DNA of 8,271 nucleotides, taken from an uncultured Erysipelotrichaceae bacterium (lineage in GTDB: Bacteria > Bacillota_I > Bacilli_A > Erysipelotrichales > Erysipelotrichaceae). The notes beneath the pieces were generated by a model that worked only from the letters and a program-made list of their open reading frames with translations, searched no databases and was not told where the DNA came from. Position numbers and translations under genes: made by a program. The stretch covers positions 1 through 8,271 of the forward strand of contig ONOV01000060.1 of NCBI GenBank assembly GCA_900319505.1. Reading direction: 5' to 3'. How positions within the stretch are numbered: position 1 is the first letter of the stretch; each line of letters starts with the position of its first letter. Below, piece after piece: positions 1-6,300 of this stretch.

Positions 1-7
1 CTCGCCA
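1..7 (+). tRNA. 3' tip of an upstream tRNA gene (partial)
   Basis: The window opens with CTCG followed by CCA and a 4-nt gap before tRNA-Asp. This looks like the last acceptor bases, discriminator and encoded CCA of a tRNA cut by the window edge, as expected inside a tRNA array. Identity cannot be determined from seven bases, and chance is possible. Confidence 0.35.
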
Positions 8-11
8 TACT

Positions 12-88
12 GGTTCTGTGGAGTAGTGGCTTATCTCGTCTCCCTGTCACGGAGAAGATCGCGAGTTCGAATCTCGTCAGAACCGCCA
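12..88 (+). tRNA. tRNA-Asp (anticodon GTC)
   Basis: A full cloverleaf can be folded. The acceptor stem is GGTTCTG (12-18) with CAGAACC, the anticodon stem is TCTCC/GGAGA around loop CTGTCAC, giving anticodon GTC, and the T arm is GCGAG-TTCGAAT-CTCGT. The discriminator G is followed by a genome-encoded CCA (86-88). It delivers aspartate for GAC/GAU codons. No promoter is visible in the few bases before it, so it is probably processed from a longer tRNA transcript starting outside the window. Confidence 0.96.
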
Positions 89-91
89 TTT

Positions 92-162
92 GCGAGTGTA
101 GTTCAATGGTAGAACGCCACCTTGCCAAGGTGGACACGGCAGTTCAATTCTGCTCACTCGCT
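92..162 (+). tRNA. tRNA-Gly (anticodon GCC), copy 1
   Basis: The acceptor stem is GCGAGTG (92-98) with CACTCGC (155-161) and discriminator T. The anticodon stem CCACC/GGTGG encloses loop TTGCCAA, anticodon GCC. The T arm is GGCAG-TTCAATT-CTGCT. The 3' CCA is not encoded, unlike the tRNA-Asp three bases upstream, so CCA must be added by nucleotidyltransferase. It is identical base for base to a second copy at 768-838. It is probably the last gene of the tRNA transcript, because a terminator follows at once. Confidence 0.96.
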
Positions 163-167
163 CTTGA

Positions 168-197
168 AAATCCGAATCGGAAGATTCGGATTTTTTT
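168..197 (+). terminator. Intrinsic terminator of the tRNA array
   Basis: An 11-bp perfect stem, AAATCCGAATC (168-178) with GATTCGGATTT (183-193), has a GGAA loop and runs into an eight-T tract. It starts six bases after tRNA-Gly copy 1 and separates the tRNA transcript from yqeY. Confidence 0.9.
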
Positions 198-218
198 CTA
201 TATTTGCTTCTGATTGCA

Positions 219-224
219 TATAAT
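219..224 (+). promoter_or_regulatory. Putative -10 box for yqeY
   Basis: A perfect TATAAT lies 29 bases before the yqeY start. No good -35 is present at 17-18 bp: the sequence there (TTCTAT or TTTCTA) is the tail of the preceding terminator. The hexamer is consensus, but the promoter as a whole is only moderately supported. Confidence 0.4.
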
Positions 225-253
225 GATTACTGGTTAAGAAAGAAGGAAAAGAT

Positions 254-700
254 ATGGGTGAATTATTGACACAGATCAGAAAAGATAACATGCAGGCAAT
301 GAAGGCTAGAGATACGGTGAAGAAAGGCGTATGCTCACTGCTGATCTCTTCCATTGCTCTGGCAGAAAAGGAAAGCGGAAAGACTCTGACTAAGGACGAA
401 GAGCTGACTTATGTACAGAAAGAACTGAAGCAGACAAAGGAGACATTGGAGACTATTCCTGCTTCCAGACCAGAACTGATTGAAGAAACAAAAAAGAAAA
501 TTGCCATTATTGAATCCTATCTGCCGGCTCAGATGAGTGAGGAAGAAGTCAGAAAGGCAATTGAAGAAGTCATGGCTGAAGCAAATCTGGAACCGGTCCG
601 TAAGAACCAGGGCCCGATCATGAAGACCATGATGGCAAAGTACAAGGGGAAGACAGACGGTAAAACAGTCAACCGTATCCTTGGAACCATCCTCAAGTAA
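254..700 (+). CDS. yqeY: GatB/YqeY domain protein
   Basis: This 148-residue protein consists of one GatB/YqeY domain, the usual size for free-standing YqeY. Recognisable blocks are an N-terminal helix with a KARD motif (about 17-20), a middle helix with YVQKELKQTKETLE (about 52-65), the family hallmark IIESYLPAQMSEEE (about 84-97), and a C-terminal GPIMKTMMAKYKGKTDGK block (about 118-135). The same domain forms the tail of GatB, part of the tRNA-dependent amidotransferase that makes Gln-tRNA or Asn-tRNA, where it contacts tRNA. The job of free-standing YqeY is not firmly established. The ATG start is preceded by an AAGAAGGAAAAG ribosome site. It lies between two identical tRNA-Gly genes with no terminator of its own, so its transcript may run into tRNA-Gly copy 2. 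It is probably cytosolic. Family assignment is secure; function is not. Confidence 0.93.
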   Translation: MGELLTQIRKDNMQAMKARDTVKKGVCSLLISSIALAEKESGKTLTKDEELTYVQKELKQTKETLETIPASRPELIEETKKKIAIIESYLPAQMSEEEVRKAIEEVMAEANLEPVRKNQGPIMKTMMAKYKGKTDGKTVNRILGTILK

Positions 701-725
701 GTAATCAGAAATGCTCAGAAAAAGA

Positions 726-755
726 TTGCCAAATGCAAAAAACCTGTGGTAGTAT
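726..755 (+). promoter_or_regulatory. Putative promoter of tRNA-Gly copy 2
   Basis: TTGCCA (726-731, five of six to the -35 consensus) is followed after 18 bp by TAGTAT (750-755, four of six to the -10). The predicted start near 762 would leave only a ~5-nt leader before the tRNA at 768, typical of a single-tRNA promoter. An alternative is read-through from yqeY, which lacks a terminator. Confidence 0.45.
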
Positions 756-767
756 ATCTGAGCACAC

Positions 768-838
768 GCGAGTGTAGTTCAATGGTAGAACGCCACCTTG
801 CCAAGGTGGACACGGCAGTTCAATTCTGCTCACTCGCT
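768..838 (+). tRNA. tRNA-Gly (anticodon GCC), copy 2
   Basis: It is identical over all 71 bases to the tRNA-Gly at 92-162: same acceptor stem GCGAGTG/CACTCGC, anticodon loop TTGCCAA, discriminator T and no encoded CCA. Identity stops essentially at the gene borders: the upstream bases are unrelated and downstream only a few bases match. The sequence is therefore held constant by gene conversion or selection, or the copy is a recent duplication of the gene alone. Two copies of Gly-GCC may reflect demand for GGC/GGU codons. Confidence 0.96.
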
Positions 839-847
839 CCTGATCAT

Positions 848-878
848 AAACCGGTGTTGCTGAAACATCGGTTTTTTT
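848..878 (+). terminator. Intrinsic terminator of tRNA-Gly copy 2
   Basis: AAACCGGTGTT (848-858) pairs with AACATCGGTTT (864-874), with one G-T wobble, around loop GCTGA and ends in seven T. It starts ten bases after the tRNA and insulates it from bipA. Confidence 0.9.
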
Positions 879-895
879 CATCACGTGCAATTCTG

Positions 896-924
896 TTGAA
901 ATATTGATGTCAAGTCAATATAAT
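896..924 (+). promoter_or_regulatory. Promoter of bipA (sigma-A type)
   Basis: TTGAAA (896-901) and a perfect TATAAT (919-924) are exactly 17 bp apart. The start site would be near 931, giving a leader of about 35 nt that contains the AAAGGAGAA ribosome site. This is the best promoter match in the window, as expected for a constitutively expressed translation factor. Confidence 0.8.
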
Positions 925-965
925 AGGAACGTTTCCGAATTTAAGCGAAGAAAGGAGAACTTGTG

Positions 966-2810
966 ATGGATTATCAGAAGATTATCAATATTGCCGTCAT
1001 TGCCCACGTAGATGCCGGCAAGTCCACACTGGTTAACGCATTCCTGAAGCAGAGTCATGTCTTCAAGGATAATGAAAAAGTAGTGGACTGCATTATGGAT
1101 TCCAACGATCTGGAACGTGAAAGGGGTATTACCATCTACTCCAAGAACTGTTCTGTCACCTATAAGGACTATAAGATCAATATCGTTGATACACCAGGGC
1201 ATGCGGACTTCTCATCTGAGGTAGAGCGCATTATCAGGACGGTTGATACGGTTATTCTTCTGGTAGACAGTGCAGAAGGTCCGATGCCTCAGACTCGTTT
1301 CGTTCTGCAGAAATCACTTGAAATCGGTCTCTGTCCGATTCTCCTGATTAATAAGATGGATAAGAATGATGCTCGTGCCAATGAGGTTATTGATGAAGTT
1401 TATGATCTGTTCCTGGAGCTGAATGCGACTGATGATCAGCTGGACTTCCCGATTCTTTATGGTGTGGCAAGAGATGGTATTGTCCGTTATGACTGGGAGA
1501 ACGATACAAACAATGATATCGTTCCTCTGTTCGAGACAATCATTCATCATACACAGCCTTATCCGAATCTGATGGATGAGCCGGTACAGATGCAGGTCAG
1601 TGCTCTGGCTTACGATGATTATATCGGCAGACTTGGTATCGGCCGTATTTATAAAGGTACGCTGAAGGCGGCTACAAACTATGAAGTCTGCAATGCCAAC
1701 GGCTCAGCATCTCAGGGCAAGACGAATCAGATCTTCGTTTACAAAGGACTGAGCCGTATTCCGGTAGATGAGATCCAGTGCGGTGAAATCTGCATGATCT
1801 CCGGCATCCCCAATATCAACATCGGTGATACGCTGTGCCCGGCTGGTGCTCCGGATCCGATGCCTGCCATCAAGATTGAAGAGCCGACGCTGTCCATGAA
1901 CTTCATGGTCAATGACTCTCCGTTTGCCGGACAGTCTGGTAAATATGTGACTTCCCGCAACATCAAGGAACGTCTGGAGAAGGAACTGGAAGTCAATGTA
2001 GGTCTGCGTGTGGAAGAAACTGATTCCACGGATACATTCAAAGTATCCGGACGCGGTGAACTGCATCTGACAGTTCTGCTTGAACAGATGAGACGTGAAG
2101 GCTATGAAGTTGCGGTATCCAGACCGCAGGTTATCCTGAAGGAAATTAATGGTGAAACATGTGAGCCTGTTGAGGAAGTTGTCATTGATGTGCCGACAGA
2201 GTATTCCGGTTCTGTCATCAGTGCATTGAATGTACGTAAGGGCATGCTCAAGGACATGGAAGAAGTCGGAACATATACAAGAATCACTTATATGGTTCCG
2301 ACCAGAGGTCTGATCGGCTTCCGCTCCGACTTCATCAATATGACACATGGTGAAGGTACGATTGTACAGAGACTGGCTGATTATGAACCATGGAAGGGTG
2401 AAATTCCGCAGCGTGAAAACGGTGCACTGATTTCTACCGCTACCGGAAGTGCCATGACTTATGCGCTGTGGAACATTCAGGAAAGAGGCCAGCTGTTTAT
2501 CGGTGCCCAGACACCGGTATACGAAGGCATGATCATTGGTGTTTCTGCTAAGGATAAGGACATGGGTGTCAACCCGATCAAGAACAAGGTCATGACAGCC
2601 ATTCGTTCCACTGGTCACGATGAAGCCATGAAGCTTGTACCGCCGCGTGTGCTGACACTGGAAAGTGCCATCGAGTTCATCAATGATGATGAACTGGTTG
2701 AGATTACGCCTACAGATATCAGAATCCGCAAGAAGTATCTGACGGAAATCGACAGAAGAAGACATTACAGAGCAGAAGCCAAGCTGGATGCGGCTGCGGA
2801 CAATAAGTAA
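966..2810 (+). CDS. bipA: Ribosome-associated GTPase BipA/TypA
   Basis: This translational GTPase of the EF-G/LepA superfamily binds the 70S ribosome and acts in ribosome assembly and stress or cold adaptation. Numbered from a GTG three bases upstream (963), the G-domain motifs are AHVDAGKST (14-22, P-loop), ERERGITI (51-58, switch I), DTPGH (76-80) and NKMD (130-133). Domain II follows (about 200-300), then EF-G III/V-like domains and the BipA-specific C-terminal domain, with FRSDF and ATGSA blocks. Full length is 614-615 residues, normal for the family. The P-loop reads DAGKS where most BipA proteins have DHGKT; DAGKS is common in other translational GTPases. GTG at 963 and ATG at 966 both lie behind AAAGGAGAA. 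I prefer the ATG because its spacing of 8 nt is better. It forms a single-gene unit with its own promoter and terminator. Confidence 0.96.
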   Translation: MDYQKIINIAVIAHVDAGKSTLVNAFLKQSHVFKDNEKVVDCIMDSNDLERERGITIYSKNCSVTYKDYKINIVDTPGHADFSSEVERIIRTVDTVILLVDSAEGPMPQTRFVLQKSLEIGLCPILLINKMDKNDARANEVIDEVYDLFLELNATDDQLDFPILYGVARDGIVRYDWENDTNNDIVPLFETIIHHTQPYPNLMDEPVQMQVSALAYDDYIGRLGIGRIYKGTLKAATNYEVCNANGSASQGKTNQIFVYKGLSRIPVDEIQCGEICMISGIPNINIGDTLCPAGAPDPMPAIKIEEPTLSMNFMVNDSPFAGQSGKYVTSRNIKERLEKELEVNVGLRVEETDSTDTFKVSGRGELHLTVLLEQMRREGYEVAVSRPQVILKEINGETCEPVEEVVIDVPTEYSGSVISALNVRKGMLKDMEEVGTYTRITYMVPTRGLIGFRSDFINMTHGEGTIVQRLADYEPWKGEIPQRENGALISTATGSAMTYALWNIQERGQLFIGAQTPVYEGMIIGVSAKDKDMGVNPIKNKVMTAIRSTGHDEAMKLVPPRVLTLESAIEFINDDELVEITPTDIRIRKKYLTEIDRRRHYRAEAKLDAAADNK

Positions 2811-2818
2811 GCATATGG

Positions 2819-2843
2819 AAAGACGTCTTCGGGCGTCTTTTTT
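2819..2843 (+). terminator. Intrinsic terminator of bipA
   Basis: AAAGACGTC (2819-2827) pairs with GGCGTCTTT (2832-2840), with one wobble, around a TTCG tetraloop closed by C-G, the very stable UUCG fold, and is followed by a six-T tract. It lies nine bases after the bipA stop. Confidence 0.93.
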
Positions 2844-2851
2844 GCTATACT
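2843..2851 (+). promoter_or_regulatory. Extended -10 promoter for the ROK-MerR pair
   Basis: TGC followed by TATACT makes an extended -10 element starting on the last base of the bipA terminator. No -35 hexamer is recognisable at 17 bp, where the terminator stem lies, but an extended -10 can work without one. The predicted start near 2858 leaves a short leader with the GAGGT ribosome site (2862-2866). Confidence 0.5.
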
Positions 2852-2876
2852 GGAAGGAGCTGAGGTCAATCTGGCT

Positions 2877-3785
2877 ATGAAACAGTATTTATGTGTGGAT
2901 ATAGATAATAGTGCCATCCGCTATAGTGTGTTGAGCAAAGAGCTTGATATTCTGGACAGCGGCAGAATTACCATAGGGATGGAGAACAAGGAACAGCTTT
3001 TCACCCCGCTGATTGAGCTGGCAAAAGGATACCGCGGCAGAGTGGAAGGTATGTCCATTACGATGCCTGGTGTGATTGATATGGTTAAGGGCATGGCATA
3101 CAGCGGCGGTGTTTTCCGGTGGGTTCATAATGAACCATATGGAGAAGAGCTGAGCCAGCTGACCGGGATGCGCACGGTGATTGCCAATGATGCCAAAGCT
3201 GCTGGAATGGCAGAGATCGGGTACGGATCTTTGAAAGGAATTGACAACGGGATTATGCTGCTGATCCTGGGCGGCGGTATCGGCGGGGTAATAGTTCACC
3301 ATGGTCAGATGATGGAAGGCGCACATTATGCGGCTGGTGAAGTTTCCTATATGCGCGGGGACTATAAGGAAAGAGACGGTGCTTACTGCATGTTTGCCGA
3401 GACAAATTCCATCAATTCTCTGGCAAAGTGTGTGGAAGAAGAAACCGGATCAGGCAATATGAATGTCATCCGGATCATGATGAAGCTGCAGATGCATGAT
3501 GAAGCTGTGCTGAAAGGAGTCAGAAAGTACTGCGACTGGATGGCAGACTATATTTACAACGTCCAGTGTGTGGTGGATGCATCACGTGTCGTTATCGGCG
3601 GCAATATTGATGATCCTGCCTTTATTGAAATGATCAAGCAGGCTGTCAGAAGAAGATTTGACAGTGTGCCGTATCATGTGATCTGGGAACCGGAAGTTGT
3701 GGAGTCTACGTTTCACTCTGATGCACGGATGTTCGGGGCGGTTTATAACTTCCGCCACTTGAAGACGGCCTATTATGATGGATAA
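2877..3785 (+). CDS. ROK-family protein with degenerate kinase motifs
   Basis: This 302-residue protein has the ROK (repressor, ORF, kinase) fold of the actin-like ATPase superfamily; members phosphorylate glucose, N-acetylmannosamine or beta-glucosides, or act as sugar-responsive repressors. It lacks the N-terminal DNA-binding domain, so it resembles the kinase branch. Retained are a TMPGVID block (62-68), the catalytic Asp in AND105A, the LGGGIGG loop (131-137) and GEVSYM (154-159). Lost are the DxGGTxxK phosphate loop, here DIDNSAIR (8-15) with both glycines replaced, the zinc-ligand histidine of GEIGH (tyrosine here), and the CxCGxxGCxE zinc motif. It may be a kinase of a zinc-free subgroup such as beta-glucoside kinases, or a sugar sensor without activity. 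The ribosome site GAGGT lies 10 nt before ATG. The stop overlaps the start of the MerR-methyltransferase gene, implying coupled translation. Confidence 0.82.
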   Translation: MKQYLCVDIDNSAIRYSVLSKELDILDSGRITIGMENKEQLFTPLIELAKGYRGRVEGMSITMPGVIDMVKGMAYSGGVFRWVHNEPYGEELSQLTGMRTVIANDAKAAGMAEIGYGSLKGIDNGIMLLILGGGIGGVIVHHGQMMEGAHYAAGEVSYMRGDYKERDGAYCMFAETNSINSLAKCVEEETGSGNMNVIRIMMKLQMHDEAVLKGVRKYCDWMADYIYNVQCVVDASRVVIGGNIDDPAFIEMIKQAVRRRFDSVPYHVIWEPEVVESTFHSDARMFGAVYNFRHLKTAYYDG

Positions 3786-4956
3786 GCAGAAGTATTATTC
3801 CACGGGTGAATTTGCCCGCAAAGGACACGTCAGTCTGCGTACGATCCGCTGGTATGACCGGATGAATCTCCTGAAGCCTGCGTGCCGCAGTGATGATGGC
3901 CGCCGGTACTATACCGAAGCGGATCTGGCCAAGCTGCAGCAGATTCTTCTTTTCAAGTATCTCGGCTTTTCTCTGGATGAAATCAGAGAGATGACCATCG
4001 CTTCTGCTGATCCCAAGCTGCTGGTGGAATCCATGCGTATTCAGCGAAAACTGGTGGAAGAAAGAATTGAGGAAATGAAGGAGGTCAGTTCCGCTCTTTC
4101 TGAGACCATAACTGCCCTTTCTTCGGATCAGCCGATTGATTACAGCAATATGCTGGATGCCATGCATGTCACATCCATGGATAATGCCCTGAAAGCACAG
4201 TATGAGGATGATGCCAACATAAGTGCCCGCATCCGCCTTCATAATGACTATTCGATTAATCCGGAAGGCTGGTACCCATGGCTCTTCCGTCAGATGGAGC
4301 TGAAAAACGGCATGAAAGTGCTGGAAGTCGGGTGCGGTATAGGAACGCTGTGGCAGAAGAACAGAGACAGGATTCCGGAAGATATTTCAATTCTGCTCAG
4401 TGATAAGAGTGAAGGTATGTTAAGAGATGCGGCAAGGCTCACAAAAAATGATGTCCGGTTTACAGTAAAACAGTTCGACTGTGCTGTTATCCCTTACGCG
4501 GACCACACCTTTGATGCGGTCATTGCCAATCATGTGCTGTTCTATTGCGATGACCTGGATGCGGCACTGAAGGAAATCAGACGCGTTCTGAAAACCGATG
4601 GAAAACTTTTTGCCTCCACTTACAGCCGGGAACATATGAAGGAAATCAGACAGCTTGTGCAGGACTTCAACCCACAGATCCGTTTGAGTGAAGAACCGCT
4701 GTATGAGGTTTTCGGCCTGGCAAACGGAGAGGAAAAACTGAAGCCTTTCTTCTCTTCTGTAGAACTGAGACGGTATGAAGATGCCATCGAGACAGAAGAT
4801 GCGGGATGTCTGATCTCATACATTCTCTCCTGCCATGGCAACCAGAATCACCTTCTTGTGGATCACTTCCGGGAGTTCAAGGATTATGTCACATCCCGGA
4901 TTCAGGATGGTTTTCATATCACAAAAGATGCCGGCCTTTTTATCTGTGATGTGTAA
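3775..4956 (+). CDS. MerR-type regulator fused to a SAM methyltransferase
   Basis: This 393-residue protein has two parts. Residues 7-76 are a MerR winged helix-turn-helix: YYSTGEFARKGHVSLRTIRWYD, then GRRYYTEADLAKLQQI and LGFSLDEIREM, followed by the expected dimerisation helix (about 82-115). Residues about 160-285 are a class I methyltransferase: motif I VLEVGCGIG (182-190), acidic Asp in LLSD210, FDAVIANHVLFY (246-257) and IRRVLKTDGKLFAS (268-281). MerR proteins usually carry a small effector-binding domain there, so the enzyme domain may act as SAM or substrate sensor, or the protein may modify a compound and control its own operon. The substrate is unknown; no metal-binding cysteine pattern is seen. 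Two tandem ATGs (3775, 3778) overlap the ROK stop (3783-3785). No strong ribosome site is present, which points to translational coupling. The reading frame is intact throughout, so the fusion is real. Confidence 0.88.
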   Translation: MMDKQKYYSTGEFARKGHVSLRTIRWYDRMNLLKPACRSDDGRRYYTEADLAKLQQILLFKYLGFSLDEIREMTIASADPKLLVESMRIQRKLVEERIEEMKEVSSALSETITALSSDQPIDYSNMLDAMHVTSMDNALKAQYEDDANISARIRLHNDYSINPEGWYPWLFRQMELKNGMKVLEVGCGIGTLWQKNRDRIPEDISILLSDKSEGMLRDAARLTKNDVRFTVKQFDCAVIPYADHTFDAVIANHVLFYCDDLDAALKEIRRVLKTDGKLFASTYSREHMKEIRQLVQDFNPQIRLSEEPLYEVFGLANGEEKLKPFFSSVELRRYEDAIETEDAGCLISYILSCHGNQNHLLVDHFREFKDYVTSRIQDGFHITKDAGLFICDV

Positions 4957-4970
4957 AAAAGCCTTTATTT
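4933..4970 (+). terminator. Weak terminator-like hairpin at the end of the MerR-methyltransferase gene
   Basis: GGC plus TTTTT (4933-4941, one C bulged) can pair with AAAAAGCC (4956-4963) across the stop codon, followed by TTTATTTA. The stem is short and A-T rich with a 14-nt loop, so this is a weak candidate. The dyad at 4984-5007 is an alternative transcript end. Confidence 0.25.
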
Positions 4971-4983
4971 ATCGTGTCAAGCA

Positions 4984-5007
4984 GTACTTGCCCATTCAGG
5001 TAAGTAC
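4984..5007. promoter_or_regulatory. Dyad symmetry element upstream of the XRE gene
   Basis: GTACTTGCC (4984-4992) and GGTAAGTAC (4999-5007) form a 9-bp inverted repeat with one mismatch (a G-T pair in RNA), separated by CATTCA. A second small inverted repeat, CCGCTTT/AAAGCGG (5007-5028), abuts it. No clean T tract follows, so an operator for the downstream XRE regulator (autoregulation) or another dimeric regulator is as likely as a terminator. A weak promoter could lie just after it (TTGTAG 5015, TAAAAC 5038, 17 bp). Confidence 0.45.
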
Positions 5008-5067
5008 CGCTTTCTTGTAGAAAAGCGGCATCTGAAGTAAAACGGAAACTGCCGGAAGGAGGATGTA

Positions 5068-5544
5068 ATGGAATTCGGTGAACAGATCAGACAGATCCGC
5101 CAGAAAGAACAGCTGACCCAGGCGCAGCTGGCAGAAAAGCTGCATGTGACGCGTCAGGCAGTATCAAATTGGGAGAATAATAAAAATCTGCCGGATCTTG
5201 AAATGATTATTCTGATTGCGCAGACATTTCATGTAACTCTCGACTGGCTTATCTTAGGAGGAGAAAACATGAATCAGATGACAGAAAAATTAATTGAAGA
5301 CGGTCGTGAGACAACTCAGGTAAAGTTCCGCTATAAAACAGCCTTGATCGGAATGATTCTGGCGGCACTGGGTGTGGTTATGATGATAATTGAAAACAGC
5401 ACGAGCTATGTGGCAGAAAACGGTACGCTGATAGAACATTTCTGGATGATTCCGATCGGTCTGCTGCTGATCCTGAGCAGCGTTATCACCATCCTGGTCA
5501 GCGGTATCCATTATCTTATTGGGAAAAGCAGAAAAGCAAAATAA
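5068..5544 (+). CDS. XRE-family regulator with C-terminal membrane domain
   Basis: This 158-residue protein has residues 4-60 forming a Cro/C1-type helix-turn-helix (IRQIRQKEQLTQAQLAEKL, then VTRQAVSNWENNKNLPDL), a linker (61-90), and two hydrophobic segments, about 91-109 and 125-148, ending in a basic tail. It should be a membrane-anchored DNA-binding protein, a layout common in Firmicutes XRE regulators whose ligand is often unknown. AAGGAGG stands 5 nt before the ATG. A second, equally strong site, AGGAGG (5256-5261), lies 7 nt before in-frame Met68 (5269), exactly at the domain border. A 91-residue membrane-only product could therefore also be made. Upstream lies a dyad that may be its operator; downstream lies the candidate large RNA, with no terminator in between. 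Confidence 0.88.
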   Translation: MEFGEQIRQIRQKEQLTQAQLAEKLHVTRQAVSNWENNKNLPDLEMIILIAQTFHVTLDWLILGGENMNQMTEKLIEDGRETTQVKFRYKTALIGMILAALGVVMMIIENSTSYVAENGTLIEHFWMIPIGLLLILSSVITILVSGIHYLIGKSRKAK

Positions 5545-5552
5545 AAGAGGTC

Positions 5553-5561
5553 TGCAATAAT
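5553..5561 (+). promoter_or_regulatory. Candidate extended -10 for the large RNA
   Basis: TGC followed by AATAAT (five of six to TATAAT) resembles an extended -10 element eight bases after the XRE stop. No -35 is recognisable. If used, transcription would begin near 5568. A second AT-rich candidate, TATTATAAA at 5631-5639, lies inside a predicted hairpin and also lacks a -35. Co-transcription with the XRE gene is equally possible. Confidence 0.25.
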
Positions 5562-6056
5562 GACCCCAACAAAGTAAATGTAACTGAAAAAAATTTTGTT
5601 TTCAAGACTGGTAATGGGGGCTGATTCCGCTATTATAAAAGTACAAAAACAAAGCGGATCTCCAAAAGAAAAAAGAGAAACGCTGAACATCAACCAATTG
5701 TGAAAATACAGGAGGCATGCAGAATCATGAGAAGTCCAGGTATTCAAGGAGGCAGGCACTGAAAACCTGCAAATAAAAACCAGATCAGAATTCAATTCTG
5801 ATATGTCCAAAGAAGTAACTGTCAGCCAAAACCTGATGTAAGATCTCCATAGATGATTCCCGTAAGAATCGTTAAAAAGCTGGATGCAGAAAAGAAGATA
5901 CGCGAAGCTCGGTCAGATTGGCACCAGTCAGATGAAGAAGTTCAGCAGAAGGTCATTGAAAGAGAATCAGTGAAAAAGCTGAAGGAAAGCAAAAGAGATC
6001 CTGAAAAAAGAAGCTGATGAATGAGAATCATCAGTAAATGAGTGGAATAACAAAGT

Positions 6057-6179
6057 AGTTCAGATCATCATGAACTGGAATGAAAATGAAAGTTCAGAAA
6101 AAGAACGAAATGAAAATCCTTGAGTAGTTCAAATCGAAAATGAACTTCTGTGAAAACTAAAGTTCAAAAGAGATCGAAC
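6057..6179 (+). repeat. Four stem-loops repeating every ~35 nt
   Basis: AGTTC recurs at 6057, 6091, 6126 and 6161 (steps of 34, 35 and 35), each followed by GAAC or TGAACT able to pair with it: AGTTCA/TGAACT (6057/6071), GTTC/GAAC (6092/6103), AGTTCA/TGAACT (6126/6141) and GTTC/GAAC (6162/6176). Loops and linkers differ but are A-rich, and three linkers contain TGAAAA. Stems are conserved as pairs while loops drift, as in a degenerate tandem RNA repeat. Confidence 0.6.
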
Positions 6180-6300
6180 GAACAAATAATGGGAAAAAAT
6201 GAACATCAGGAAATCCCATTAAAGTAAGAAATAACGTGAAATAAAAGGCATGTAAAAATCATCTCTCACTGACAGAGAAATGGACATACAGAATGAAGAT

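Noticed and set aside
1704..2765. 353-codon minus-strand frame opposite bipA
   Set aside because: It lies wholly inside the intact bipA gene and has no recognisable domain, as expected for an antisense shadow.
3706..4242. 178-codon minus-strand frame opposite the MerR region
   Set aside because: It mirrors clearly coding + strand sequence and has no family features.
4835..5020. 61-codon + strand frame over the end of the MerR-methyltransferase gene
   Set aside because: It overlaps the end of the intact gene in another frame, and no good ribosome site or family features were seen.
5717..5776. AGGAGG plus ATG mini-frame of 19 codons in the candidate RNA
   Set aside because: The AGGAGG is only one base from the ATG at 5717, too close for initiation. 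The alternative ATG at 5727 gives just 11 codons.
5511..5810. 99-codon minus-strand frame across the XRE end and the candidate RNA
   Set aside because: It begins with TTG, has no ribosome site and overlaps the XRE gene. Its hydrophobic product is what the complement of a purine-rich strand yields by chance.
6057..6179. CRISPR array
   Set aside because: The ~35-nt units are degenerate, only short stem bases recur, and there are no identical repeats with unique spacers and no cas genes.
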